The notes under the pieces were generated by a model. The model was given only the letters and a program-made list of their open reading frames with translations. It did no database searches and had not been told where the DNA came from. A stretch of DNA of 32,850 bases. It comes from Atopobiaceae bacterium (GTDB lineage: Bacteria; Actinomycetota; Coriobacteriia; Coriobacteriales; Atopobiaceae). Where the stretch lies: NCBI GenBank assembly GCA_017459605.1, contig JAFUCQ010000029.1, forward strand, positions 1 to 32,850, read 5' to 3'. Positions 1 to 9,478 of the stretch are shown one piece after another. The number at the start of each line of letters is the position of its first letter. Within the stretch, counting starts at the first letter, position 1. Position numbers and translations under genes: made by a program.

Positions 1-1326
1 GGTAACACCTACATGCTCTGCGATCTCTGCTGCACTCCGCTCTTTCCTGTAGCAGAAGGAAAGAATCTCAAGACCGTTTTTAATATTGATAAGCCCTTTT
101 GTTACAACTGTCGGAGTATCGTTACCATCACCGATGACGCCTCCCTCAAAAGTGAGGTCAGGTAGCGTGAGCGTGAACGAGGATGAGTTTGCGGATACAA
201 AAGGTCTGTGTGTAGGCCCACTCCCAAGATAATCCTCCTCAATTTTGTCAAAACCAGATCCCTTCTCCTCCATGAGCCTACAGGAAGAAAGAACATCGCA
301 GATAACCTCGTTACGTCTGCGCGGGACAATGGAGGAGATGTTGTGCTCCCGTACAAGCTCTTGTACGCCGAGCAACGCGCCGGGTGAGGTAATCTCGAGG
401 CGGTCCTTGAAAACGTTTACCTCTATCTGAGAACCCGAGATGAAATAGTTACGGTGTCCCACTGCGTTTACGATACCTTCAGTGACCGAGCGTGCGGGGT
501 AAGCGACGTACTCCTCACGTGATGAAGCGGTTTTTCTGAAACCGTTTGCGGAGTGAGCTGCTACAAAGGCACATGCCATGTGTATTCCATCGAGCAGATT
601 ACCTATGAAGTCCTGTGAGGCAAGGACTGTATCTGAACCCTTTGTATCTCCTGGCCACTGGGTGAAAACCATGCGTGTCCTCTCGTCAGCACATGTATCT
701 GCGAACAGCTGGGCACCCTTTGAAAGCTTCCCCTCTGTGTTCATGAAGCCAATGGAGATAAGTTCCTTTTCGTTGAGTTCGGCACCCATGTTGTCGCTAT
801 AAAGTTGGCATAGCTTTGTAAACTGTTCAGGTTTGAACACGGTATCGGTGAATGCGCGGTCGAAGGGGACACTGTCGCTTTGCAGAACAAGTTCTCTGAG
901 CTGTTCAGCTGTGGCAGAGTCCGTGCGCCCAAAACGCCTTACGTAGACACCCAGCAAACCTCCGCTGCGTACGGTTATTGGTAAGCTTTTACTTGGCTCA
1001 ACGTGTACACGTAGGATGTATCGCGTGGGAACCGCATTCGGAAAAGGAATTGCATCTATGCTGTAATCAAGCATCGGATCAATCTTTTCCGCAATTTGGC
1101 GGTGAATCATGAGTACTGTTTTGTCTGTGGTTTGGTGATCGAGAGCAACTACCTTGTGTGATTTATCTTCCACACCAACATAAAGGTCTCCGCCTTGGGT
1201 GTTGGCGAAAGCTGCCAATGTACGCAGCCATCTCTGCTCTTTACCATTTCCTTCTGAAATCATACCCTTGAACTCGGTTGTTTGGGTTTCAAGGTTGGTA
1301 CCCGGAAGGATTTCTTCCAACAACAT
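1..1326 (-). CDS. AlbA_2 / Schlafen-type ATP-binding regulator, C-terminus beyond window
   Basis: The frame stays open from the ATG at 1326 to the window edge (442 codons), so the 3' end is missing. Residues about 15-120 read as an AlbA_2 nucleic-acid-binding domain (early TEFKGM, then NTQGGDLYVGVED). Residues about 280-400 read as a GHKL-like ATP-binding part with GHRNYF and MEEKGSGFDKI, the usual motifs of COG2865 proteins. The last visible residues (RSAAEIAEHVGV) look like the start of a winged helix. The family is annotated as transcriptional regulators or ATP-binding proteins, often in accessory regions; the substrate is unknown. AGGAG lies five bases before the ATG. The promoter region carries repeated TTCACT motifs described separately, which suggests self-regulation. 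Domain family is confident; the cellular role is not. Confidence 0.85.
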   Translation of the reverse strand, partial: MLLEEILPGTNLETQTTEFKGMISEGNGKEQRWLRTLAAFANTQGGDLYVGVEDKSHKVVALDHQTTDKTVLMIHRQIAEKIDPMLDYSIDAIPFPNAVPTRYILRVHVEPSKSLPITVRSGGLLGVYVRRFGRTDSATAEQLRELVLQSDSVPFDRAFTDTVFKPEQFTKLCQLYSDNMGAELNEKELISIGFMNTEGKLSKGAQLFADTCADERTRMVFTQWPGDTKGSDTVLASQDFIGNLLDGIHMACAFVAAHSANGFRKTASSREEYVAYPARSVTEGIVNAVGHRNYFISGSQIEVNVFKDRLEITSPGALLGVQELVREHNISSIVPRRRNEVICDVLSSCRLMEEKGSGFDKIEEDYLGSGPTHRPFVSANSSSFTLTLPDLTFEGGVIGDGNDTPTVVTKGLINIKNGLEILSFCYRKERSAAEIAEHVGVT

Positions 1327-1360
1327 AAGTACTCCTGTCCTGGATATGTACTACTTCAGT

Positions 1361-1434
1361 ATGATAGCAGAACTTAGTGAAGTTGAGTGAAGTATTACTA
1401 CATTCCACTTCACTGAGTTCTTCACCCACTTCAC
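1361..1434 (-). promoter_or_regulatory. Promoter and multi-copy TTCACT operator of the AlbA_2 gene
   Basis: Read on the minus strand, TATCAT (1361-1366) is a plausible -10 box upstream of the start at 1326. Four copies of an AGTGAAGT/ACTTCACT word surround it: direct copies at 1376-1383 and 1386-1393, and inverted copies at 1407-1414 and 1428-1434. The inner pair (1386-1393 with 1407-1414) is a perfect 8 bp inverted repeat, and the outer pair matches over 7 bp. The copy nearest the -10 overlaps where the -35 should be. This fits an operator for a dimeric or multimeric regulator, perhaps the gene's own product; that link is inference. Confidence 0.5.
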
Positions 1435-1444
1435 AGATGAGTGA

Positions 1445-2401
1445 TTAAAGCTGGAGTTCTGCACCCTGACCATGTGAAACTCGGTGACCTTGCGCGCCTT
1501 CCACCTCAATATCCGACTCTATGTACCCGTTCTCGTCGAAGATTAATATGGCGAGCAGGTCGAAGTCCCAATCCGTGATAGCCGATAACTCAATCGACCC
1601 AGAATAGCTGCGTTTCGCAGAGCGAGTTTCCACGACACGACCGTCTGTTAGGACGATAGCATCGGCAAGGACCGCCTTACGCTGTCTCACGTCGTAATCT
1701 CTGGCAATCACTGCATTTCCAACAGCTTCGACTAGGTTATCGTCATCTTTATGTCTAGGCTGGACAATAAACATGTAGTATCGCTGAGATGTCGTTTTGA
1801 ACTTCAAGACAAGACCCGTGGTACCTACAAAATCATGGCGACTCATGAGCTTGCGGTGTTGCTCGATGTAAAAGTCATCCTTTCGTCTTGCTTTATGTTG
1901 GTAGTAAATCACGCTTGAACCTTGAGCATAATAGGCTGCCAGTTCCTCGGGTAGCACGTACTTGTTTTCTTTTGGTCTGCTCAAGGCAGAAGGTACAACG
2001 AGGCCATTGTCAGGATCAACACATACGAGGTCAATTCCCGACATTGAAGAAAGTGACTTACTAAACCATCTGTGACGGCATGTCAATCGCTGCGACTTTG
2101 TCTTTCCCGCCAAGTCGAGACACTCTGAGAAGAATGTTGCTTGTAGGATGTCTTCGGCTTCCAAAAAACGTATTTCTCGCTGGCCAGAATCGACGATTCT
2201 CTTGAGATTGAGCCACAGCTCTTCATCGCAAGCACGAAACTTCTCTTGGTCGAGGTATTTCACATGCAAACCGTCGCTGTTATGTGTCTCGTTGGGAGTT
2301 AGGTACCAGTTAAGACCGATGGTTAAACCGGCAGCATGCAACACTCGAAGAAGCCCGAGTTTGCTAAAGTCTCCTATGTCTCCCGAATACCTGTTTTGCA
2401 T
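1445..2401 (-). CDS. Conserved hypothetical protein, possible two-domain fusion
   Basis: A 318-residue soluble protein of a family I recognise only as an uncharacterised conserved group. The N-terminus carries YSGDIGDFSKLGLLR (5-19), followed by a WYLTPNETHN segment (32-41), CVDPDNGL (127-134) and SVIYYQH (163-169). The DPDNG motif and the following strand resemble a Rossmann-like enzyme site, but no catalytic role can be assigned. Residues 246-300 look different: LTDGRVVETRSAKR, then a strand ending LLAILIFDE, reminiscent of degenerate restriction-endonuclease-like (DUF6998-type) domains. GAGAGG sits about eight bases before the ATG. The gene ends 118 bp upstream of the AlbA_2 start on the same strand. 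Length and coding quality are convincing; function is unknown. Confidence 0.8.
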   Translation of the reverse strand: MQNRYSGDIGDFSKLGLLRVLHAAGLTIGLNWYLTPNETHNSDGLHVKYLDQEKFRACDEELWLNLKRIVDSGQREIRFLEAEDILQATFFSECLDLAGKTKSQRLTCRHRWFSKSLSSMSGIDLVCVDPDNGLVVPSALSRPKENKYVLPEELAAYYAQGSSVIYYQHKARRKDDFYIEQHRKLMSRHDFVGTTGLVLKFKTTSQRYYMFIVQPRHKDDDNLVEAVGNAVIARDYDVRQRKAVLADAIVLTDGRVVETRSAKRSYSGSIELSAITDWDFDLLAILIFDENGYIESDIEVEGAQGHRVSHGQGAELQL

Positions 2402-2711
2402 ACCCTAACCTCTCGAATTACTCTCCAGATTCACCTTCCTGTTACGCTCGAATAGTAGGGAAGAGCTCAGCACAATGCAATATGCTGCCACTTGCGCTCT
2501 TGTGCTGATATTGAACCTTGCGCATTGCGTGAGATGCTGCAAAAACTTACCTTGCGCATAGTGCGTGGACTGCAAGCATGACTCTACGTGGCACAAATTG
2601 TGCCTAGATATTGTCAATGACAGATAAATAAAGACGGTATAAAACACCCTCTCATACGATAGATCCCTTACAAGAGCATATCTCGTACGACAGTTCAAAG
2701 GTGGTCGCATC
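2402..2711. promoter_or_regulatory. Divergent intergenic region with two pairs of direct repeats
   Basis: No gene is seen here. Because it separates divergent genes it must hold both promoters, but no convincing -35/-10 pair with normal spacing was found; TTGTCA at 2611 and TATAAA at 2638 are 21 bases apart. Two direct repeats stand out. ACCTTGCGCAT followed by a TGCGTG word occurs at 2516-2532 and 2550-2568. TCTCATACGATAG and TCTCGTACGACAG (11 of 13 identical) occur in the last 65 bases before the membrane protein gene. These could be regulator sites. Confidence 0.35.
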
Positions 2712-3332
2712 ATGGGTACTCTTATACAAGACGAAAAAGGCACGTACCGATGGGTGTATGAGTTCAACCTATGGACTAATCCCACTATTCTAATCACCGT
2801 GCTTAAAGTATTTGTTATTTCTTGTTTGATTCTCACAGCATTCATGTTTGCACTTTTGATTCCCGATCTTATCGACGGCATGCTGTATTCCTGGCAAGTC
2901 GAGGGCACGTTTCGGATAGGTGTTGTGGTGCTGGCGGTCATGGTTGGCCTGTCCATCATCGGATACGCCATCTACGCTATCTTAATGGGCGGCAAGTACT
3001 GTGCCGTGTTCGAGATGGACAAGACCAAGATTGTGCATAGCCAGATGCCCAAGCAATTCGAGAAAGTGCAGTTGATTGGCGCAATCACGGCCTTGGTCGG
3101 TTTGGCTTCAGGCAAGCCCAGCCAAGCGGGCATAGGTCTTCTCACGGCAGCTCGCAGCTCGTCTACCAGCACCTTTGCTGCCGTGCGCTCAATCAAGGGT
3201 TCGCGCACCCTGCATGTTATCAAGGTGAACGAAGCGTTAATGAAAAACCAGGTGTACGTGGAGCCCGAAGACTACGATTTTGTCTTCAACTACATCGTGG
3301 AGCATTGCCCGAACGCGAAGGTAAAGGGGTAG
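2712..3332 (+). CDS. Conserved membrane protein with two N-terminal membrane helices
   Basis: A 206-residue protein. After a short cytoplasmic lead with GTYRWVYEFNLWTNPTI (11-27) come two hydrophobic helices (about 28-53 and 68-92). A soluble C-terminal half follows, with a Gly/Ser/Ala-rich segment (about 123-158) and a basic end. The WVYE..L..NPT lead is shared by a family of small membrane proteins in Coriobacteria and Firmicutes that often carry a zinc ribbon at the N-terminus; the ribbon is absent here. AAAGGTGG lies about eight bases before the ATG. No catalytic residues were recognised. It is followed by a broken gene on the same strand. Role unknown. Confidence 0.75.
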   Translation: MGTLIQDEKGTYRWVYEFNLWTNPTILITVLKVFVISCLILTAFMFALLIPDLIDGMLYSWQVEGTFRIGVVVLAVMVGLSIIGYAIYAILMGGKYCAVFEMDKTKIVHSQMPKQFEKVQLIGAITALVGLASGKPSQAGIGLLTAARSSSTSTFAAVRSIKGSRTLHVIKVNEALMKNQVYVEPEDYDFVFNYIVEHCPNAKVKG

Positions 3333-3391
3333 GTGGGATTTTGGTATAGCTGTTAGCTTCTGTATTGAGTTCGAGCGGAGAGGAGCATGTC

Positions 3392-3846
3392 ATGCAAAAC
3401 AATCGCAAGGCAAGATCGTAGCAACGCAGAAAGATGCGCCTGATTCCTGCTCGGTATGGTCGATTGGAGATTTTGGTAACGACCCTGACTGGGTTACCTC
3501 AGTTGAGGTGCACGGAACCATGGGGGAAACGGGCGGTTGGAAAGCGTACCTGTTTGATTCTGAGATGGAATGGTTGTTACATACATCGATTGATGTTGGT
3601 CAATCGGGGGTGGTAGTTGCGCTTGATTGGTACTACCTGCGCGAAGGTGGCAGCGGTGATGGTAAAGAGGATCCGACACCCACCTCCTACTATTCGGGGA
3701 CATGGGATTCGGGACTGCTCGATGCTACAGGTTCGGGGTGTGTAACGATTGCGACCTTCTGGCAGCAAGGCGACCATCAGTATGCCGCCGGATCGCTCAT
3801 GTGGTCCGATGGAAATGTGAGCACGCTCGTGCTTGTGAGGTCATAA
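3392..3846 (+). pseudogene. Broken hypothetical gene (start and body in different frames)
   Basis: A good ribosome site (AGGAG at 3381-3385) and an ATG at 3392 open a frame that stops after nine codons at 3421. The protein-like body lies in another frame, open from 3325 to the stop at 3846. It reads SVWSIGDFGNDPDW, then W/Y/G-rich sequence to SDGNVSTLVLV, but has no ATG before 3520 and no ribosome site of its own. The simplest reading is a gene whose 5' part was deleted or frameshifted. A shorter product from GTG 3508 or ATG 3520 is possible but poorly led. No family recognised; the aromatic- and glycine-rich text suggests an extracytoplasmic beta-sheet protein. Confidence 0.45.
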
Positions 3847-4043
3847 GGCAGAACGGAAAAAGAAGCAACAAAGTTGTGTTTGGTGGGCGAAGACATACAA
3901 ACTAACAAATAGAGAGTTCTCATTAAAAAAAGAGGGGGTTGTTCGTTGCAGTTTGTTGTATGTAACTCGAAGGTTTTACTGAACCCGACGAAGCTGAACG
4001 CGCGCGAACTGACGCGCGAAGGGCGATATAGTCCCTTAATCAG

Positions 4044-4246
4044 TTTTGCGTTCAAAAAAGTCAGTTTCATGTACCAAATTCCTCTCCGTGGACGATTTTT
4101 GAGGCAACTTTGTCCACCATTGCCATAGGACACCCTTCAAAAGTGCAGGTCATAAACGGTGCGTTTTTGACCCCGTAATTTTCAATCCCAAAAAATCGTC
4201 CACAGAGGGGATTTTCAGACATGAAATGCTTGATTTACAACGCAAA
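4044..4246. repeat. MITE-like 200 bp imperfect inverted repeat
   Basis: The arms face each other across this stretch. TTTCATGT (4065-4072) mirrors ACATGAAA (4219-4226). CCTCTCCGTGGACGATTTTT (4081-4100) mirrors 4192-4211 with 18 of 20 bases matching. TTTGCGTT (4045-4052) mirrors AACGCAAA (4239-4246). Inside lies a second small hairpin, GGTCATAAAC / GTTTTTGACC (4148-4172). The wider gene-free stretch 3847-4377 contains nothing else that I could support except a doubtful reading frame from 4221. It could be a miniature mobile element, or two inverted copies of the same promoter region. Confidence 0.5.
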
Positions 4247-4436
4247 TGCGCCTTTAGACGAAATTCTTAGTATTCCTGATGATTCTGGAAAAGGTCTGTA
4301 TACTCTTTTTCATAACTACATCAATCTGCCTACATACGGTAGGAGCCAATGGGAGCGTTTGTCCACTAAGCCCCGTATCATGCTGCTTTCGCTCGGGTGT
4401 ACTCATCGTCGATGGGAGCGTGGCGGTTTTCGTTAG
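4221..4436 (+). other. Doubtful short reading frame, possibly the 5' remnant of a lost gene
   Basis: Seventy-one codons begin in the right arm of the inverted repeat (MKCLIYNANAPLDEIL). The first 50 or so read like real protein (GKGLYTLFHNYINLPTYGR), but the last 19 lie inside the oppositely directed MATE gene and look like antisense noise. The left arm read on the minus strand also begins with a similar peptide (MKLTFLNAKLIKGL). Both arms may therefore preserve starts of related genes. No ribosome site is evident. Confidence 0.2.
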
Positions 4437-5781
4437 GAGTTTGTCTCAAAAACGACACCACAAACGGGGCTGTTGTCACAAACGCTATCACATCAGCAAT
4501 AGCCTGCGCAGACTGAATACCCAACAGTCCCAAAAAGCGCGGTGCGATGAGCAGTGCCGGAATATAAAACAGTCCGTTTCTCATCATCGCCATAACCGAG
4601 GCCTCACGAGGCTTTCCTACACTCTGCAAAACCATGCTCATCACAATGGTGATAGGCGCCAGAGCAAGTCCCACACACTGGATGCGCATGGCAACAATGC
4701 CAATGCGGGCAACCTCGGGGTCATCTCTAAAAAAGCTCACGATAGGTCCTGCCCACACAAAACAGGCGATTGCTCCAATGAGCACAATAGCCTCGCCCAA
4801 ACGCCACGTAAACATAACGCTCTGCTGCACGCGCCGGAACTTCTCGGCACCGTAGTTGTACGCGGCGACCGGTTGCAATCCCTGTCCAATACCAATCATC
4901 ACGGCGGCAATCACCATTGATACGCGCCCCACGATAGTCATGGCAGCAATGGCGGCATCTCCATAAGGACCAGCCGACAAATTGAGCACCATCACTGCAA
5001 GGCTGTTGAGCGACTGGCGCACAAGGCTGGGAATGCCGTTTCTAATTACGTCGACAATAGTCGAGAAACGACGCGAGACCGCTTTGAGCGAAAGCCTGCT
5101 CACCGTGCGTCCCGACAAAAACATGACAAGCAAAATGACAAAGCTCGTGTACTCGGCGATGGCGGTAGACAACCCGGCGCCTCGGATACCCATACCAAGG
5201 GTGAACATCAAAATCGGGTCGAGCACCATGTTGATAACCCCGCCCGAAACCAAGCCCACCATGGCAAGAGCTGCCTTGCCTTCGTAGCGCATCACGTTGT
5301 TGAGCACGCAGCTCGCAGCCAGCGCAGGGCCACTTATCAGCATGTAAAAGCCATAGATGCGCGAGTAGGGAAGGATGGTCTCGGTTGAGCCAAGAATCCG
5401 CATAAAGGGGTCGAGAAACACAATGCCCGCCGCACTGATGAGCGCGGTAGTACCAATTGCCCACACAAAGCTGGTCGAGACGTAGCGATGCGCTGCTTCT
5501 CGGTCTCCCTTGCCAAGATGTCGAGAAATGAGAGATCCAGCTCCGTGTCCGTACATAAAACCAATCGCTTGAAAGACCCCTTGGATGCTCACCATAATGC
5601 CAATGGCGGCACTTGCGCTGGTTCCAATTTGACCCACAAAAAAGGCGTCCACCAAGTTGTAAATCATGGCGGTTAGCATTGAGATAACGGTGGGTATCGC
5701 CAATCGCGAAATAAGGGGACCAACTGGCGTGAGTACGAGTTTTTCGTATTGGGCGATCTCTTTTGCATCCATGGACATCAT
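4378..5781 (-). CDS. MATE family efflux transporter
   Basis: A 467-residue inner-membrane exporter of the multidrug and toxic compound extrusion family, which couples Na+ or H+ entry to drug or metabolite export. About twelve hydrophobic helices are visible in two halves. The first half starts LTPVGPLISRLAIPTVISML and contains NLVDAFFVGQIG, the characteristic helix 1-2 region. The second half starts near FSTIVDVIRNGIPSLVRQS and contains GIGQGLQPVAAYNYGA. Length is normal for the MepA/DinF-like branch. The start could be either of two adjacent ATGs (MM); no strong ribosome site is seen. The gene is divergent from ilvB with 170 bp between them. Substrate cannot be predicted. Confidence 0.93.
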   Translation of the reverse strand: MMSMDAKEIAQYEKLVLTPVGPLISRLAIPTVISMLTAMIYNLVDAFFVGQIGTSASAAIGIMVSIQGVFQAIGFMYGHGAGSLISRHLGKGDREAAHRYVSTSFVWAIGTTALISAAGIVFLDPFMRILGSTETILPYSRIYGFYMLISGPALAASCVLNNVMRYEGKAALAMVGLVSGGVINMVLDPILMFTLGMGIRGAGLSTAIAEYTSFVILLVMFLSGRTVSRLSLKAVSRRFSTIVDVIRNGIPSLVRQSLNSLAVMVLNLSAGPYGDAAIAAMTIVGRVSMVIAAVMIGIGQGLQPVAAYNYGAEKFRRVQQSVMFTWRLGEAIVLIGAIACFVWAGPIVSFFRDDPEVARIGIVAMRIQCVGLALAPITIVMSMVLQSVGKPREASVMAMMRNGLFYIPALLIAPRFLGLLGIQSAQAIADVIAFVTTAPFVVSFLRQTPNENRHAPIDDEYTRAKAA

Positions 5782-5951
5782 GATAGTGGATGGATGCAGA
5801 CATTGCGTACTGGTCTTGGTGGGCGGCTGATTGTTTCATTATGACTTCAAATGCGCCGTGAAACTGAACTCGTCGCCCAAGTTGCCAGACAGGTGCGCTA
5901 TCGTAGCTTCATTGCTTCAACTGCTCGAATGTGTGAGGGAGGGACAGCGAA

Positions 5952-7622
5952 ATGGTACTTAAAGGAGCAGACATCCTTGTTCGGTCGCTTATCGACCAAG
6001 GGTGTGAGGTTGTCTTTGGCTATCCGGGTGGATCGGTTATCGACATTTATGACTCACTTTATCGCTATCAAGACGAGATTACGCACATCCTCACGTCGCA
6101 TGAGCAACACGCAGCTCACGCGGCAGATGGTTATGCTCGTGCAACGGGAAAGGTGGGCGTTTGCATTGCGACCTCTGGTCCTGGTTGCACCAATTTGGTA
6201 ACGGGAATTGCAACGGCATTTCTCGACTCGGTACCACTTGTTGCCATTACGGGAAATGTAGCGACCGCAAACATTGGTACTGACGGTTTTCAGGAGATTG
6301 ACATTACCGGCATCACCTTGCCAATCACCAAGCATAACTACTTTGTGAGTGATATCTCAGAGCTGGCCGATGTTGTCCGCGAAGCCTTTGAGATTGCAAG
6401 CTCTGATAGACCCGGTCCTGTCCTTGTCGACATTGCTAAAGACGTGCAGGTAGACCGCTATGATTATCAGCGGAGAAACCCAGTGGTACCCGATCCGCGT
6501 GAGGCTGCTGGCGATGAGGGACTGGCTCAGGCTGCAACGATTATCAACAACGCCAAGCGTCCGTTTATCTACGTGGGTGGCGGCGCTCTTGCCAGCGAGG
6601 CAACCAAAGAGGTTATCGCTCTGTCCGAGGCAATCGACGCTCCCATTGGCAACTCTTTGATGGCAACGTCGCTCATTCCGTCGGACACCCCGCGCTTCTT
6701 GGGTCTCGAGGGTATGCATGGTCATTATTCGTCGACCATGGCAATCAAAGAGGCAGACTGCATCATCGCTTTGGGAGCTCGCTTCAACGACCGCTCAACG
6801 GGCGACCGCACCAAGTTTGCTCGCAAGGCTAAAGTGGTGCGTATCGACATCGACGAGTCTGAGCTTTCCAAGACCGTCTCGGGCAAGGTAGATCTTCATG
6901 GCGACGTGAAGCTGACGCTTCAGCGTCTCTATCCGCTCATCAAACCGCAAGAGCGCCCCGACTGGGCAGCGCGTATTGCTGAGCTCAAGGAGTTTGAAGC
7001 CGAGAATGCCGACGTGCGCGAAGGCATGACTCCCAAAAATGTCATGCTTGCGGTCAACGAGCACCTCGAGCCCGAGATGACCGTGACCACCGACGTAGGT
7101 CAGCATCAGATGTGGGCAGCCCAATACCTGCGCTTTGCTCGTCCGCGCACCTTCCTGACCAGTGGTGGTTTGGGAACCATGGGCTTTGGCATGGGAGCAG
7201 CCATTGGTGCCCACTTTGGAACCAACAAGCGCTCCGTGCTTGTGATTGGCGATGGCGGATTTGCTATGTGTCTCAACGACTTGGCAACCGCAGTAACCAA
7301 CAAGGTACCGCTTACGGTCATTTTGCTCAACAACTCGGTGCTCGGAATGGTGCGCCAGTGGCAGCGCCTGTTCTATGAGGAGCGCTTCTCCAACACCACC
7401 CTCGACAAGCGGGTAACAGACTACGTGGCACTTGCCAAGGCATTTGGCGCTGGTGCTCAGCGCGTAACAACAACCGATGAGCTTGGCCCTGCGCTTGAGG
7501 AGGCGTTTGCATCTGATACGCCCTACCTCGTGGAATGTGTAATTGACAAAGATGAGCTCGTTATGCCCATGCTTCCTCCTGGAGGCACGCTTGACGACAT
7601 CATCGTGAGGCTCGGTGATTAG
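5952..7622 (+). CDS. ilvB: Acetolactate (acetohydroxyacid) synthase, large subunit
   Basis: Condenses pyruvate with pyruvate or 2-oxobutyrate, using thiamine diphosphate, in valine and isoleucine synthesis. The 556 residues show the N-terminal TPP-binding pyrimidine domain with the catalytic glutamate (E51 in SHEQHAAHAADGYARATG). The central FAD-associated domain follows, then the C-terminal pyrophosphate domain with GDGGFAMCLNDLATA...LLNN (about 434-462). Length matches biosynthetic IlvB proteins. GGGAGGG lies eight bases before the ATG. It is followed immediately by ilvN and then ilvC, the standard order. No T-box, leader peptide or attenuator was found in the 170 bp upstream. Confidence 0.97.
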   Translation: MVLKGADILVRSLIDQGCEVVFGYPGGSVIDIYDSLYRYQDEITHILTSHEQHAAHAADGYARATGKVGVCIATSGPGCTNLVTGIATAFLDSVPLVAITGNVATANIGTDGFQEIDITGITLPITKHNYFVSDISELADVVREAFEIASSDRPGPVLVDIAKDVQVDRYDYQRRNPVVPDPREAAGDEGLAQAATIINNAKRPFIYVGGGALASEATKEVIALSEAIDAPIGNSLMATSLIPSDTPRFLGLEGMHGHYSSTMAIKEADCIIALGARFNDRSTGDRTKFARKAKVVRIDIDESELSKTVSGKVDLHGDVKLTLQRLYPLIKPQERPDWAARIAELKEFEAENADVREGMTPKNVMLAVNEHLEPEMTVTTDVGQHQMWAAQYLRFARPRTFLTSGGLGTMGFGMGAAIGAHFGTNKRSVLVIGDGGFAMCLNDLATAVTNKVPLTVILLNNSVLGMVRQWQRLFYEERFSNTTLDKRVTDYVALAKAFGAGAQRVTTTDELGPALEEAFASDTPYLVECVIDKDELVMPMLPPGGTLDDIIVRLGD

Positions 7623-7623
7623 C

Positions 7624-8130
7624 ATGAATCGATATACCTTAGCTATTCTCGTGCGTAACCAGTTTGGTGTGCTGAATCGCGTGACGAGCATGTTCCGCCG
7701 TCGCCGCTTCAACATCAACTGCCTCACGGTAAGCGAGACAGAAGACACGGCCTATTCGCGCATCACGGTTTTGTTTGAGGGCGACGACAACCACAAGCGT
7801 CAGCTGGTGAGCCAACTCTACAAGCTTCCTGACGTGGTTTCGGTGCGCGAGTTTGAGCGCGAGGAGACCGTTTCGAGCGAGCTTTTGCTCATCAAGATGG
7901 CAAACGTGCATGATGACCGAGAAGAGATTCTCGACGCGGCAAATGCCTTTGATGCACAGATTATGGATTACTCGCGTGAGTCGATTGTGATGCAGATGAC
8001 GGGCGAGAGCCGCCGCATTGACGACTTCATCGAGCTCATGCGTGATTTTGAGATTCTCGAGATTTGCCGCACGGGTGTGGTGTCGCTTGAGCGTGGCTCA
8101 TCGGTGATGAGAAACGTGACCAAACTCTAG
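7624..8130 (+). CDS. ilvN: Acetolactate synthase, small regulatory subunit
   Basis: Regulatory subunit that activates IlvB and gives feedback inhibition by valine. The N-terminal ACT domain (about 3-75) reads YTLAILVRNQFGVLNRVTSMF, then FNINCLTVSETED. The C-terminal domain (about 80-168) contains IMDYSRESIVMQMTG and the conserved DFEILEICRTG. ATG 7624 is chosen because GGTGAT at 7614-7619 is a perfect match to the ribosomal anti-Shine-Dalgarno and the protein then begins MNRYTLAIL as in relatives. A GTG at 7615 in the same frame would add three residues and overlap ilvB by eight bases. Translational coupling with ilvB is likely. Confidence 0.95.
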   Translation: MNRYTLAILVRNQFGVLNRVTSMFRRRRFNINCLTVSETEDTAYSRITVLFEGDDNHKRQLVSQLYKLPDVVSVREFEREETVSSELLLIKMANVHDDREEILDAANAFDAQIMDYSRESIVMQMTGESRRIDDFIELMRDFEILEICRTGVVSLERGSSVMRNVTKL

Positions 8131-8135
8131 GGCGA

Positions 8136-8153
8136 CGAGCCTTGAGAGGCTCG
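8136..8153 (+). other. Small hairpin between ilvN and ilvC
   Basis: CGAGCCT and AGGCTCG pair perfectly (7 bp) around a TGAG loop, starting five bases after the ilvN stop. No T-run follows, so it is not a classical terminator. It may shape the ilvN-ilvC mRNA, for example as a processing or stability element. Confidence 0.45.
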
Positions 8154-8179
8154 CTGAGGATGTCTCCTCGAGGACTCGC

Positions 8180-9314
<1,135 letters not shown>

Positions 9315-9341
9315 GCGGAATCTCACGTTAGTACGTTGAAC

Positions 9342-9383
9342 AACGACTGCAGTCGTCTTCGGGGCGGCTGCAGTCGTTTGCTA
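9342..9383 (+). terminator. Probable terminator of the ilvBNC operon
   Basis: AACGACTGCAG (9342-9352) pairs perfectly with CTGCAGTCGTT (9368-9378), and the stem can extend inward through G-C and G-U pairs to a TTCG-type loop. A short T-containing tail (TTTGCT) follows. The tail is weak for a classical terminator, but the position 28 bases after the ilvC stop fits. Confidence 0.6.
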
Positions 9384-9478
9384 TGACTACTCGTTGGTGT
9401 TCGTATCTGTGGAGTTATCGCTTCAATCCTGTAAGAGCTGCTATTATTGTTACGTTAAGAAACGATGTAGGAGGATTT

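Noticed and set aside
5782-5951. T-box or peptide attenuator in front of ilvB
   Set aside because: No T-box core sequence, no Ile/Val/Leu-rich leader peptide and no terminator with T-run were found.
9383-9478. N-terminal extension of the first GGDEF protein from ATG 9383
   Set aside because: The ATG lies at the end of the ilvC terminator without a ribosome site, while GTG 9479 has AGGAGG just upstream.
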